Shown: positions 46,093 through 54,879, numbered from the stretch's first letter. The stretch is DNA of 64,000 nt from Streptomyces roseifaciens (GCF_001445655.1 NZ_LNBE01000004.1:124001-188000); one strand, 5' to 3'. Notes: generated by a model from the sequence alone, not told the origin. Numbers and translations are program-made.

Positions 46093-48048
46093 TCACGACT
46101 CCGCCACGGGCACCTTCACCCACACCGCCGGCGAGGGCGTTCCCCGGCCGTCGACGACATGGAGCATGTACCACCCGGGCGGGACGAGCGAGGCGTCCTT
46201 CGGCAGCGTGACCGTGATCCCGTCCGCCGTCCTGGTGAACTCCAGCGCGATCGAGCGCTGCTCCACATTGGTGACGTGCGTGAACGACCCCGGCCTGATC
46301 AGCCGCGCCTTGGCGATGTCGCGCGGGCGCTCCGTGCGGTACGTGGCGGTGCCGCCCAGCTCCACCGTCCTCGGCTCGGCGTCCTTCAGCGCCGGGCGGT
46401 CCTTCCGGAAGAGGTACGGCGGGGTGTAGAGGTCGATCTGCTGCTGGAAGACGGCCGGCTTGGTGTTGGCCTTGTCGCCGAAGAGCGAGTCGGAGCCGAA
46501 GGTCATCACGCGGCCGTCGGGCAGCAGCAGGGCGCCGGAGTGGTAGTTGCGGCCCACCAGGGGGTCGGCGACGGCGCGCCTGCTGTTGGCCGACGGGTCG
46601 TAGATCTCGGCCCTGAGGATGTTGGAGTCGCTGCGGCCGCGGTAGTCGCCCGAGCCGTTGGTCGTCAGCACCGTGTCGTCCGGCAGGATGACGCTGCTGG
46701 GATAGCGGGCCTCGGCGTAGAGCTCGGGGCCGTCGCGGAAGCGCGGGCTGGGGTCGTGCAGGTCGACGATGCGGGTCCTGGCCGTGGACTTCTTGTCCTC
46801 GCCGACCCCGCCGCCGCCGAGCACCATGTACCGCTGGTCCTGGGCGGGGGGCAGCAGCACGGACATCGAGGTCTCCAGGGTGTCCGGGTCGCTCATGCCG
46901 GGGATCTCGGTGAAGTCGTTGCTCGTCAGGTCCCACAGGCCCGGCACGCGGCCCTTGTCCGCCGGGCCGTACCCGGCGTTCGAACCGGTGTAGAAGATGC
47001 GGCCCTTGTCGGTGAGGAAGAGGGCCGGGTACGTCGGGAAGAAGCGCTCCTTGGGGAGGTAGGTCCACTTCTTGGTCTTCGGGTCGTAGATCTCGTTCTT
47101 GCCGGGGACGACCTGGCCGATCTCGTCGAGGCCGGAGACGGACAGGACCCGGCCGTCCTGGAGGGTGGTCAGCGTCGGATACCAGCGGGCCTCGTTCATC
47201 GGGTCGACCGTGACGTAGCGCTCGGCCTCGGGGTCGAACTCCAGGGTGTCCTTGATGCCCTGGAAGTCCTTCTTGTCGAAGGAGAGCTTGTTGGCGATCC
47301 CGTAGACGTTCTGCGCGTCCTTGCCGGCGAGGCCCTCGACCCGGTAGTTGTCGGTCAGGCCCGTCTCGTACTGGTGGCCCCTGCGCAGCGCCTCCACGTA
47401 GACGCGGGCGGTGGAGACCGTGACGGTGACCTTGCGGGTCTGCTTGTCCTGCTCCTTCTTGGCGCGGGGGACGAGCACCGTGTCCTTCGCCTCGAAGGTC
47501 TTGCCGTTCTTGCGGCCGGTGAAGCGGGTGCCCGCGGGCAGCGTCATCGGCTTGTCCGGGTCCTCGTTGTGGACGACCATCAGACCGCCGGCCTTGTCGA
47601 CGTCGCCCTCCAGCTTCTCGTAGCGCTGGGTGCCGCCGGCCACCAGCAGGCGGCCGTCGGGCAATTGGGTGTGGCCGGCGCAGAAGAGGTCCTTCGGGGT
47701 GGGGACGTCCTTGTAGGTGTTCTGCACCGGGTCCCACAGGACCGTGCGGAAGGACTTCGCCCGGAAATTGGCGGCGTTGTTGCCCGAGCCGGCGACGAGG
47801 AGCACCTTCCCGGTGTGCAGCAGCGCCGCGTGGATCGTATTGATCCGGTACCGCTCGGGGACGTCGACCACGGTCCAGTGGCCGTTCTTCGCCTTGTACT
47901 CCGGCTGATTGATCTTGTAGTCGTGGTACTGGTGGGAGGCGTAGCCCCAGATGGCCGGCCCGTTCATGCCCGCCAGGGCGAGCACCACCGCCGACCCGAC
48001 CGCGAAGCGGCGGGTGCGGCGGCTGACACGGTAGTGCCGGAAGTTCAT
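46093..48048 (-). CDS. glxA: GlxA copper radical oxidase
   Basis: A 651-residue mono-copper galactose-oxidase-like enzyme needed with CslA for glycan deposition at hyphal tips in Streptomyces. It has an N-terminal signal anchor (about 17-35), then kelch-like beta-propeller repeats, C123 (DLFCAGHTQ) and Y290 (NEARWYPT), the expected Cys-Tyr redox cofactor pair, copper ligands in VGRNYHSGALLLPDGR, and a C-terminal Ig-like domain. A Lys/Arg-rich segment (about 196-210) appears longer than in the S. lividans enzyme. The start overlaps the cslA stop (ATGA). Confidence 0.95.
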   Translation of the reverse strand: MNFRHYRVSRRTRRFAVGSAVVLALAGMNGPAIWGYASHQYHDYKINQPEYKAKNGHWTVVDVPERYRINTIHAALLHTGKVLLVAGSGNNAANFRAKSFRTVLWDPVQNTYKDVPTPKDLFCAGHTQLPDGRLLVAGGTQRYEKLEGDVDKAGGLMVVHNEDPDKPMTLPAGTRFTGRKNGKTFEAKDTVLVPRAKKEQDKQTRKVTVTVSTARVYVEALRRGHQYETGLTDNYRVEGLAGKDAQNVYGIANKLSFDKKDFQGIKDTLEFDPEAERYVTVDPMNEARWYPTLTTLQDGRVLSVSGLDEIGQVVPGKNEIYDPKTKKWTYLPKERFFPTYPALFLTDKGRIFYTGSNAGYGPADKGRVPGLWDLTSNDFTEIPGMSDPDTLETSMSVLLPPAQDQRYMVLGGGGVGEDKKSTARTRIVDLHDPSPRFRDGPELYAEARYPSSVILPDDTVLTTNGSGDYRGRSDSNILRAEIYDPSANSRRAVADPLVGRNYHSGALLLPDGRVMTFGSDSLFGDKANTKPAVFQQQIDLYTPPYLFRKDRPALKDAEPRTVELGGTATYRTERPRDIAKARLIRPGSFTHVTNVEQRSIALEFTRTADGITVTLPKDASLVPPGWYMLHVVDGRGTPSPAVWVKVPVAES

Positions 48049-49880
48049 CGGGAGGCCTCCACGGCTCTCTTGGCGCGGTGCGTGGTCCACCACCACGCGA
48101 CGATCGGGGCGACGGTGATCGCGATGGCCAGCGACGCCCAGGTGCGCATGGCGACGTGGGTGTGGCCGAGCCAGAAGGAGGCCACCAGCGAGCCGCCGAA
48201 GACCAGCAGGAAGAACAGATGGATGCGGAACGTCCCGAAGAGGGTGTCGGGGCTCGCCGAATCGCCCTTGGGGGTGACCACGAAGCTGCTCTTGCGGCGC
48301 AGCACGGCATCCGTCAGCGAGCGGGCGTAGACCGGTGCGGAGAGCGCGGACATCACCATGCCGGCCAGCCCGCCCGAGCCCTCGGGCTCGTGCGGCGAGA
48401 CATTGTGCCGGCGGTTCCAGATGTAGAGCCCGATCTGCAGGGCGGCCGCATCGCTGTAGAGCATCATCCAGACCTCGGAATTGATCTGGATTCCGGAGGC
48501 GCCGAGCCCGAGGAAGAGGGCGCAGCTGAGGGCGCCGAGCATCCAGTTGAGTGCGGTCATCGGATAATAGATGACCATCAGGGTGTAATTGAGGAATTTC
48601 CCCGGGGAGAGGCTCCAGGGCCCTTTCCAGTACTGCTTGATGATGGTCTCGTAGGTGCCCCGGGACCAGCGCAGCTGCTGGGTGAAGAAATCCGTCCAGG
48701 CATTGGGGCCCTCGCCGACCGCGAGGACGTCCGGGGTGTAGACCGAGCGCCACTTCCGGCCGGTCGCGGGATTGCGGTGGCGGTGCAGTTCGAAGCCGGT
48801 GGCCATGTCCTCGGTGATCGAGTCGTAGAGGCCGCCGATTCCCTTCAGGGCGCTGATGCGGACGGCATTGTTGGTGCCGACGAACATGGGTGCGCCGTAG
48901 CGGTTTCCGGCGCGTTGGATCAGGGCGTGGAAAAGGAACTGCTGGCTTTCTGCGGCCTTGGTCACGGCCGCATCGTAGTTCCCGTAGACCTGAGGACCAA
49001 CGACAAACGCGATATCGGGGTCGCGGAAGTACCCGAGCATGCGTTCCAGGAAGTTGGGCAGCGGGACGTGGTCGGTGTCGACCGAGGCGAAGAAGTCGTA
49101 GGCGTCGCCGTGGGCGTCGAGCCAGGAGTTGTAGTTCCCGTGCTTCGTCCTGGCGCGGAAGGAGCCCTTCGGCTGATTCCACTTCTCGATGCCCTTGCGG
49201 GAGAAGTGGCGCACGCCGAGCCGCCGGCAGACGGCCTTGACGGCGGGGTCGTCGCCCTCGTCGAGCAGCCAGACGTCGAGCGGGCCGCGGTGGCGCAGCC
49301 GGATCGCCGCCTCCAGCGTCCGGGTGACCATCTCGAGCGGCTCTTTGCCGGGCACGAACGAGGTGAGGAAGGCGACCTTGGTGCCGGTCTCGGGAACGAC
49401 CGGGACGGGGTCGCGGGCGACGAGGGTGGCGTGGGCGTTGGAGGCGACGTTCATCGTGCGGAAGAGCTCGATGAGGCCGATGGAGACCAGCATCACCGCA
49501 TCCAGCGCCCGCATCAGGGGCGTGGCGTGGTCGCGCTGGGTCCAGTGCGCCGGCTGCATCAGCCACATCAGCAGGCCCAGCGACACGACGGGCGCGGCAC
49601 CGAGGAGGGCCGCGCCGAGGACGCGGTGCGTCTCCTCGGCGAGCAGGCTGCGGTAGCGCACCCGGTAGGGACGGTCCGGGTCGGGCTGGGTGAGCGGGCC
49701 GGCCAGCCGGCTGTAGTGCTCGTAGTCGAAGCGGGGCCGGGCTCTCGGCGGACGCGCGGGGAGCGCCCGGTTATGACCGGGTTGCTGGGGAATCGTTCCC
49801 TGGCTGACGGGTGTGCGGGGCCCGGCCGCCGCCGTCGGGTCGTGGAGCTGCCGCCGGGCGTCGGCAGGAGTGGACGTCAT
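48045..49880 (-). CDS. cslA: CslA, GT2 cellulose-synthase-like protein
   Basis: A 611-residue processive family 2 glycosyltransferase. Cytoplasmic N-tail, two membrane helices, GT-A domain with LLDEGDD, DTDH, TEDMATG and QQLRW motifs (the D, DxD, TED and QxxRW set), then about five or six helices. It makes a beta-glucan at growing tips, with GlxA, and interacts with polar-growth proteins. A PilZ domain is not visible. It is upstream gene of the cslA-glxA operon. Confidence 0.95.
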   Translation of the reverse strand: MTSTPADARRQLHDPTAAAGPRTPVSQGTIPQQPGHNRALPARPPRARPRFDYEHYSRLAGPLTQPDPDRPYRVRYRSLLAEETHRVLGAALLGAAPVVSLGLLMWLMQPAHWTQRDHATPLMRALDAVMLVSIGLIELFRTMNVASNAHATLVARDPVPVVPETGTKVAFLTSFVPGKEPLEMVTRTLEAAIRLRHRGPLDVWLLDEGDDPAVKAVCRRLGVRHFSRKGIEKWNQPKGSFRARTKHGNYNSWLDAHGDAYDFFASVDTDHVPLPNFLERMLGYFRDPDIAFVVGPQVYGNYDAAVTKAAESQQFLFHALIQRAGNRYGAPMFVGTNNAVRISALKGIGGLYDSITEDMATGFELHRHRNPATGRKWRSVYTPDVLAVGEGPNAWTDFFTQQLRWSRGTYETIIKQYWKGPWSLSPGKFLNYTLMVIYYPMTALNWMLGALSCALFLGLGASGIQINSEVWMMLYSDAAALQIGLYIWNRRHNVSPHEPEGSGGLAGMVMSALSAPVYARSLTDAVLRRKSSFVVTPKGDSASPDTLFGTFRIHLFFLLVFGGSLVASFWLGHTHVAMRTWASLAIAITVAPIVAWWWTTHRAKRAVEASR

Positions 49881-50143
49881 CTGTCATTGCCCCCCGCACG
49901 CATGCTGACTGCGTGTGTCAGATCGCGGGTCTCATCCGGCCCCCCACGGCCGCACGGACCCCAAGAGCACCGGCCCCCCCGGCGCAGCCCAACTCAACTC
50001 GATAGTCACTCAGTGATGTTGGGTCATCGCTGTCCGTTCAGGATCTCGGACGCCCGGGCATGATCGCAAGGGTGAAACAAGGTGTTTACCGGGCAAAGTG
50101 GTGCGACCTGTTGTGATGGGTCATGCCATTGACCGGAAAACGA
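49881..50143. other. cslA upstream region
   Basis: About 260 bp between cslA and the tRNA-Lys terminator. The only notable element is an 11-bp palindrome TCACTCAGTGA at 50006-50016, about 125 bp upstream of the cslA start. No ORF or RNA gene is seen. Confidence 0.5.
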
Positions 50144-50178
50144 CTCAAGGCTCCTCACCGGTGGTGAGGAGCCTTGAG
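50144..50178 (-). terminator. Hairpin terminator of tRNA-Lys copy 1
   Basis: A perfect 16-bp stem (50144-50159 with 50163-50178) with a 3-nt loop, 7 bp from the 3' end of the tRNA. Confidence 0.85.
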
Positions 50179-50185
50179 ACTCGCG

Positions 50186-50259
50186 TGCGCCGCCAGGGAC
50201 TCGAACCCCGGACCCGCTGATTAAGAGTCAGCTGCTCTAACCAACTGAGCTAGCGGCGC
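50186..50259 (-). tRNA. tRNA-Lys (anticodon CUU), copy 1
   Basis: The minus strand folds as a 74-nt tRNA: acceptor GCGCCGC/GCGGCGC with discriminator A, D-loop AGTTGGT, anticodon loop CTCTTAA giving CUU, T-arm GGGTTCGAGTCCC. CCA not encoded. A TAGAGT -10-like box lies about 12 bp upstream. Identical copies are at 54719 and 60499. Confidence 0.97.
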
Positions 50260-50401
50260 CTGCTGACAGAGAAAACTCTACCTGATCCCGGAGGGTGCTC
50301 CCGACCACCCGGCCGGCCGCTCCGACATGCGGTTCTCCGGGACCGCTGAGAAGCTGTGCCCGGGTACCGGCAGGGCGCCGGACCGAAGGAAGGCGACGGG
50401 C

Positions 50402-50911
50402 GTGGTGCGAATACGCAGCGCGGTCGTGGCGGCTGTATGGGCGGCGGTGCTGGCCGGGCCCGGTGCGGCCCCCGCGGCCGCGGCCCCCGGTCCGCAGGCG
50501 GGCCGCGGCGGCCCCCGGACGGTGTTTCCGGCGGCCCCGCCCGCCGACGACCGTCTGGAACCGGCCATCCGCTACGCCATGGCCCATCTGGGTGACCCCT
50601 TCGCCATGGGCGGCGCGGGCCCCCGCCGCTGGGACTGCTCCGGGCTCGTCCAGCAGGCCTACCGCCGTGCGGGTGTACGGCTGCCGCGCATCGCCGCCGA
50701 CCAGTACCGGGCCACGAAACGGATCACCCGCCGCGCGCTGCACCGCGGCGACCTGGTCTTCTGGTCCCGCAACGGCCGGGCCTCCGGCGTCCACCACGTG
50801 GCGGTCTACCTGGGCGGGCAGCGCTACATCGAGGCGCCGCACCCGGGGGCCAAGGTGCGGATCTCGTCCTTCTCCCGCTACCGGCCGACCCTCTACGGGC
50901 GGGTGCGGTGA
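50402..50911 (+). CDS. Secreted NlpC/P60 peptidoglycan hydrolase
   Basis: A 169-residue exported endopeptidase. Signal peptide about 1-28, then an NlpC/P60 domain with catalytic C79 (RRWDCSGLVQQAY), His in GVHHVAVYLG and a following polar residue. It cuts stem-peptide links in peptidoglycan. No binding domain is attached. Two adjacent GTG codons (50402, 50405) follow AAGGAAGG; the first is used. Confidence 0.9.
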   Translation: MVRIRSAVVAAVWAAVLAGPGAAPAAAAPGPQAGRGGPRTVFPAAPPADDRLEPAIRYAMAHLGDPFAMGGAGPRRWDCSGLVQQAYRRAGVRLPRIAADQYRATKRITRRALHRGDLVFWSRNGRASGVHHVAVYLGGQRYIEAPHPGAKVRISSFSRYRPTLYGRVR

Positions 50912-51033
50912 GCCTCCCGGCGGCAGGCCCGGGCGCCGGAACCCCGCACACCCGGGCCCCGTGCGCCCCGTAGGCCCGAGGCCCGGGCCCCCGGGCCCCG
51001 GGCGGCGGTGACGCGCAGCGCTAGCGTGCCCGC

Positions 51034-51690
51034 ATGACGATCACCACATGGGCGGCAGACGCCTGGGCCCTCGCGGCCGCGGACGGCCGGTCCCTCCTCG
51101 GCATCGCCGGGCCGCCGGGCGCGGGAAAGTCGACGCTCGCCCGGGCCCTGGTCGCGGAGGTGCGGCGGCGGCACGGCGCCGGCTCCGCCGCGTACCTGCC
51201 GATGGACGGCTTCCACCTCTCCAACGCGCAGCTGGAGCGCCTCGGCCTGACCGGCCGCAAGGGCTCCGCGCCGAGCTTCGACGTGTGGGGCTACGCCGAC
51301 CTGCTGCGCCGCGTGACGGAGGAGCGCGACCGGGACGTCTACGTGCCGGACTACGACCGCACGCTGCACGAGCCGGTCGCCGCCCGGCACCTGGTCCCGC
51401 CGTCCGCCCGGCTGGTGGTGACGGAGGGCAACTACCTGGCCTGCGACGAGCCGGGCTGGCGCGACGCCCGCCGGTACCTCGCCGAGGTCTGGTACCTCGA
51501 GACACCTGACGAAGTCCGTCAAGACCGCCTGCTTGAACGGCAAATGACCGGAGGGCGGGACGAGGCCGCAGCACGGGCATGGGTGCAGGGCAACGACGGT
51601 CCCAACGGCGAACAAGTGAAGGCTTCGCGTCTGCGGTGTGACCGGATTCTTGCGACCGTTGGCCTAGACATGCCAAACGGCCGGTACTAG
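51034..51690 (+). CDS. P-loop nucleoside/nucleotide kinase family protein
   Basis: A 218-residue uridine-kinase/phosphoribulokinase-like P-loop kinase. Walker A GPPGAGKST, then YLPMDGFHLSN (substrate acidic motif), RKGSAPSFDVWGY, VPDYDR and TEGNYLA. Such proteins phosphorylate sugars, pantothenate or nucleosides; the substrate is unassigned. Not obviously part of the glycan locus. Confidence 0.85.
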   Translation: MTITTWAADAWALAAADGRSLLGIAGPPGAGKSTLARALVAEVRRRHGAGSAAYLPMDGFHLSNAQLERLGLTGRKGSAPSFDVWGYADLLRRVTEERDRDVYVPDYDRTLHEPVAARHLVPPSARLVVTEGNYLACDEPGWRDARRYLAEVWYLETPDEVRQDRLLERQMTGGRDEAAARAWVQGNDGPNGEQVKASRLRCDRILATVGLDMPNGRY

Positions 51691-51697
51691 CCTCCGC

Positions 51698-51713
51698 CTT
51701 GGTCTAGACCGCA
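51698..51713. promoter_or_regulatory. dre-like site upstream of the LPMO gene
   Basis: CTTGGTCTAGACCGCA contains the perfect 10-bp palindrome GGTCTAGACC, the core of DasR sites and of chitinase promoter repeats in Streptomyces. It lies 48 bp before the LPMO ATG. Confidence 0.72.
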
Positions 51714-51760
51714 TTTCACTCGGCTCACAGAACCCCCCACGTTCTCCGAGGAGCGAAAGC

Positions 51761-52351
51761 ATGCGCAAAAAGATCAGTGCGGCGATCATCGGCTTCGGCA
51801 TCGCAGGCGTGTCCCTGTTCGCCACCGGCAGCGCGAGCAGTCACGGCTACACCGACTCCCCCACCAGTCGCCAGGTGTACTGCGCCAACGGCACCGTCAA
51901 GAACTGCGGCGCGATCCAGTGGGAGCCGCAGAGCGTCGAGGGCTCCAAGGGCTTCCCGGCCCGCGGGCCCGCCGACGGCACCATATGTTCCGGCGGCAAC
52001 AGCCGCTTCGCGGAGCTCGACGATCCGCGCGGCGGCCAGTGGCCGGCCACCCAGGTCACCGCGGGCCAGAGCCTCACGTTCCGGTGGCGGCTCACGGCCC
52101 GCCACGCCACCACCGACTTCCGCTACTACCTCACCAGGCCCACCTACGACCCGGGCCGGCCGCTCACCCGCGCCGACCTCGAATCCCAGCCCTTCCTGAC
52201 CGTTCCCTACGGCGGCCGGGTGCCCGACGCCACCGTCTCCCACCAGGGCACCCTCCCCGCGGGCCGCACCGGCAAGCAGCTCGTCCTCGCCGTCTGGACC
52301 ATCGCGGACACGGGCAACGCCTTCTACGCCTGCTCCGACGTCCGGTTCTGA
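51761..52351 (+). CDS. lpmP: AA10 lytic polysaccharide monooxygenase
   Basis: A 196-residue secreted copper monooxygenase. Signal peptide 1-27, so the mature protein begins with H28 (HGYTDSPTSR), the first histidine-brace ligand; H115 (TARHATTD) is the second and F188 is the likely axial residue. Four cysteines fit two disulfides. AA10 enzymes oxidise chitin or cellulose. The S. lividans counterpart near cslA-glxA has been characterised as chitin-active. No binding module is present. The dre-like site and a GAGGAG ribosome site precede it. Confidence 0.93.
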   Translation: MRKKISAAIIGFGIAGVSLFATGSASSHGYTDSPTSRQVYCANGTVKNCGAIQWEPQSVEGSKGFPARGPADGTICSGGNSRFAELDDPRGGQWPATQVTAGQSLTFRWRLTARHATTDFRYYLTRPTYDPGRPLTRADLESQPFLTVPYGGRVPDATVSHQGTLPAGRTGKQLVLAVWTIADTGNAFYACSDVRF

Positions 52352-52387
52352 CGGCCCCGGCAGCCGCACGGACGGACGGAGCATCCC

Positions 52388-52420
52388 GGCGCCTCCCCGG
52401 CCCCACCCCGGGGAGGCGCC
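52388..52420. terminator. Hairpin between the LPMO and CcdA genes
   Basis: A perfect 13-bp stem (52388-52400 with 52408-52420) between convergent genes. Confidence 0.8.
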
Positions 52421-52442
52421 ACCCGGCTCCGCGCCGCGCCGC

Positions 52443-53279
52443 TCACTCGCTCTCCGCGTCGCCCTTCCCGGGGCGCAGCGCGATCCGTGCCAGCACCCCC
52501 GCGACCACCAGCGCGACCCCCGCCAGCAGCGCGTAGTCCGGCACCGCGCCGCCCACCCGGGATGCGAGCTCCTCCAGGCGGTACTCCTGGTCGGCGTCCA
52601 GGAGCCCGGGCAGGCCCGTCGTCCCGTCGTAGGCGAGGAAGAGCACCCCGATGCCGATGAAGAACAGGCCCGAGACCAGCGAGGTGGTGTGCAGCCGCAG
52701 CGGTCCGAGGCGCAGCTCCCGGCCGCGCAGCCAGCGCCGGCCGCCGAGCCGGAAGCGGTCCCAGAAGACCGCCAGCACGAACAGCGGCAGCGCCATGCCG
52801 AGGGCGTAGACGGCGAGCATGGAGCCGCCGTAGACGGGATTGCCGTTGACGGCCGTCACGGTGAGGACCGCACCGAGGATCGGCCCCGCGCAGAATCCGG
52901 CCAGCCCGTACACGCAGCCCAGCAGGAACGTGGACGCCGCCGAGCGCGGTGTGATCCGCCCGGCGGCGGCCTGCGCCTTCTTCGAGGCGAAGCCCAGGCC
53001 CAGGATCTGGGCGACGCCCATGGCGATCACGATCCAGCCGCCGGCGGTCACCAGCACCTCGCGGTGGCCGTTGAACAGCCTGCTCGCGGCGGTGGAGGCC
53101 ACGCCGAGCGGGACGAGCGTGGTCGCGAGGCCCACGTAGAAGACGCCGGTGCGGGCCAGCAGCCGGCCCGGGCTCGCGAGGGAGTACGCGAAGAAGGCCG
53201 GCAGCAGCAGCGCGCTGCACGGGCTGACCAGGGCGAGGGCGCCGCCGAGGAACGCGGCGAGGTAGCCGATGTCGGTCAC
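52443..53279 (-). CDS. CcdA/DsbD-type thiol-redox membrane protein
   Basis: A 278-residue membrane protein with about seven helices. The two redox cysteines lie in ALVSPCSALLLP and AGFCAGPILG, the CcdA/DsbD signature. It carries electrons from cytoplasmic thioredoxin to extracytoplasmic thiol proteins. The neighbouring DsbA-like gene, 9 bp upstream in the same direction, is its probable partner. Confidence 0.9.
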   Translation of the reverse strand: MTDIGYLAAFLGGALALVSPCSALLLPAFFAYSLASPGRLLARTGVFYVGLATTLVPLGVASTAASRLFNGHREVLVTAGGWIVIAMGVAQILGLGFASKKAQAAAGRITPRSAASTFLLGCVYGLAGFCAGPILGAVLTVTAVNGNPVYGGSMLAVYALGMALPLFVLAVFWDRFRLGGRRWLRGRELRLGPLRLHTTSLVSGLFFIGIGVLFLAYDGTTGLPGLLDADQEYRLEELASRVGGAVPDYALLAGVALVVAGVLARIALRPGKGDAESE

Positions 53280-53288
53280 GCCGTCCCC

Positions 53289-54125
53289 TTACTTCCTGCG
53301 CTCGTGCGCGGCCCGCGCCTGGGCGATGGCCTCGTCGAAGGCGGCCATCGGCTGGGCGCCGGCGATGGGGCGGCCGCCGACGAGGAAGGACGGCGTGGAG
53401 GCCACGCCGAGGTTGTACCCCTCCTTCTGGTCCTTCTTGACGGCCTCTTCGGAAGCCGACCCGTTCAGGTCCGAGCGGAAGCGGTCGATGTCGGTCACGC
53501 CGGCCTTGCCGGCCATGTCGACGAGCTTGTCCTCGGCGAGTGCGTCGCCCTTGCGGAGCTTGGCGTAGACCTCGTCGTGGAACTGCCAGAACTTCCCCTG
53601 CTGGCCGGCTGCCCAGGAGGCGCGGGCGGCGCGCTCGGAGTCCTTGCCGAAGATCGGGAAGTTGCGGAACTCGATGCGCAGCACGCCCTCGTCCACGTAC
53701 TTCCTGACCAGCTCGGGCTGGCTGTCGCGGGTGAACTTGCCACAGTACGAGCACTGGTAGTCGGCGTACTCCACGAGCACGACCGGCGCGTCCTTCCGGC
53801 CGAGCGCGAGGGGGTCGCCGTCCTGGCGGCGGCTGGTGGCCCGCTCGGCCTGCGCGTACATCCCCTCCATCGGGTCGGCGGAGGACGTGCCGGACGCGGA
53901 GGGCTTGCGCGTGCCGGAGCCGCTCCCGCTCTTGCCGATCGCCATGCCCACCGCGACGACGGCGACGACGAGCGCGAGGACCGCGCCGAGGGCCGCGAGC
54001 CGGCGGGGGAGGGAGGCGGTACGGGCCTTGGCCTGGGAAGGCTTCGCGGTCCTGGAAGCCTTGGAGGTCTTGGAGGAAGGGGCGGCCTTGGAGGGCGGGG
54101 CGGCCTTGGAGGACTTGGTGGACAT
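53289..54125 (-). CDS. Membrane-anchored DsbA-like thioredoxin-fold protein
   Basis: A 278-residue protein. Its N-tail of about 45 residues is Ser/Lys-rich, followed by one membrane helix (about 42-64), a linker and a thioredoxin/DsbA domain with active site YQCSYCGKF and the cis-proline segment VASTPSFLVGG. It should handle disulfides outside the membrane. Co-transcribed with the CcdA-type gene. The N-terminal repeats of AAPPSK/AAPSSK are unusual but of unclear meaning. Confidence 0.9.
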   Translation of the reverse strand: MSTKSSKAAPPSKAAPSSKTSKASRTAKPSQAKARTASLPRRLAALGAVLALVVAVVAVGMAIGKSGSGSGTRKPSASGTSSADPMEGMYAQAERATSRRQDGDPLALGRKDAPVVLVEYADYQCSYCGKFTRDSQPELVRKYVDEGVLRIEFRNFPIFGKDSERAARASWAAGQQGKFWQFHDEVYAKLRKGDALAEDKLVDMAGKAGVTDIDRFRSDLNGSASEEAVKKDQKEGYNLGVASTPSFLVGGRPIAGAQPMAAFDEAIAQARAAHERRK

Positions 54126-54202
54126 AAAGGAGAAAGCTCCCTGGAACGTATGGAATCCGGATATGCCGAAGCACGGCCCGGCAGGGGCCGTGAGGGCCGG
54201 AT

Positions 54203-54622
54203 CTAGATCCGCAGGACGGGGAGCAGCTCGGCGCAGCCTGCGGCGGGGGCGGGCGGCGCGCGCGGCGCGGTCGCCCGGGGCGCGGTGGCCTGGGGGAGCG
54301 GGGCGCGGGCGGTGCCCGGCGCGGTGACGGGGTCGGCGTGCCCGGAGGCGACGGCGGCCTCGGCGTCCTTCAGCGGCACGTCCTGCTGCCGGCAGCTGGA
54401 GCCGGTGTCCGGGGCGTCGGCCCGTACGAGTTGCCCGGCGGCGGGTGCCGGGTCCGTGTGGCGTACGGACTCCGCCTGGCGTGCGGGCTCCGTGGCGCGT
54501 ACGGGCGAGGTGACCGCGGCGTACGGCTGCGCGCCGCCCGGGAGCGGGCCGAAGATCACCGCGAGGAGGAGCAGGAGCGCGGCCGCGGCCGCCGACCGAT
54601 GACCTTTGGACACGCTGGTCAC
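54203..54622 (-). CDS. Exported low-complexity protein
   Basis: A 139-residue protein with one N-terminal hydrophobic segment (signal peptide or anchor) and an Ala/Pro/Thr-rich mature region that includes repeats such as ATAPRATAPRAP. It has two Cys, SCRQQD and AGCAEL. Not recognised. GTG 54622 is preferred because GAGGAG sits 5 nt upstream. Confidence 0.6.
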   Translation of the reverse strand: MTSVSKGHRSAAAAALLLLLAVIFGPLPGGAQPYAAVTSPVRATEPARQAESVRHTDPAPAAGQLVRADAPDTGSSCRQQDVPLKDAEAAVASGHADPVTAPGTARAPLPQATAPRATAPRAPPAPAAGCAELLPVLRI

Positions 54623-54679
54623 GGCTCTCCTCTCCTTGTGCGCGGCGGGACGGACCGCCCCCATGCTACGGGCAACGAC

Positions 54680-54709
54680 AAAGGCCCCCACCTGATGGTG
54701 AGGGCCTTC
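54680..54709 (-). terminator. Hairpin terminator of tRNA-Lys copy 2
   Basis: A 12-bp stem with one mismatch around TGAT; on the minus strand it is followed by TTTG. It lies 10 bp from the tRNA. Confidence 0.8.
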
Positions 54710-54718
54710 GCCTGTCTG

Positions 54719-54792
54719 TGCGCCGCCAGGGACTCGAACCCCGGACCCGCTGATTAAGAGTCAGCTGCTCTAACCAACTGAGCTAGCGGCGC
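54719..54792 (-). tRNA. tRNA-Lys (anticodon CUU), copy 2
   Basis: Sequence identical to the copies at 50186 and 60499. Its upstream 40 bp also closely resemble copy 1 (GAGCACCC, TCCGG, CAGGTA), including a TATATT -10-like box, so copies 1 and 2 arose by duplication that included the promoter. Confidence 0.97.
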
Positions 54793-54879
54793 CTGCTGAC
54801 AGAGATAAATATACCTGGTCCGGAGGGGTGCTCTCGACCGCCTTTCCCCGGGCCCTGCCCTCCGTCCTCCCTCCGGCTC

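Noticed and set aside
44836..48330. 1164-codon frame spanning the GH6 and glxA genes
   Set aside because: It crosses two convergent well-recognised genes and has no recognisable domain.
50006..50016. BldD box upstream of cslA
   Set aside because: The spacing between the AC and GT elements is 3 rather than 5, so it does not meet the consensus.
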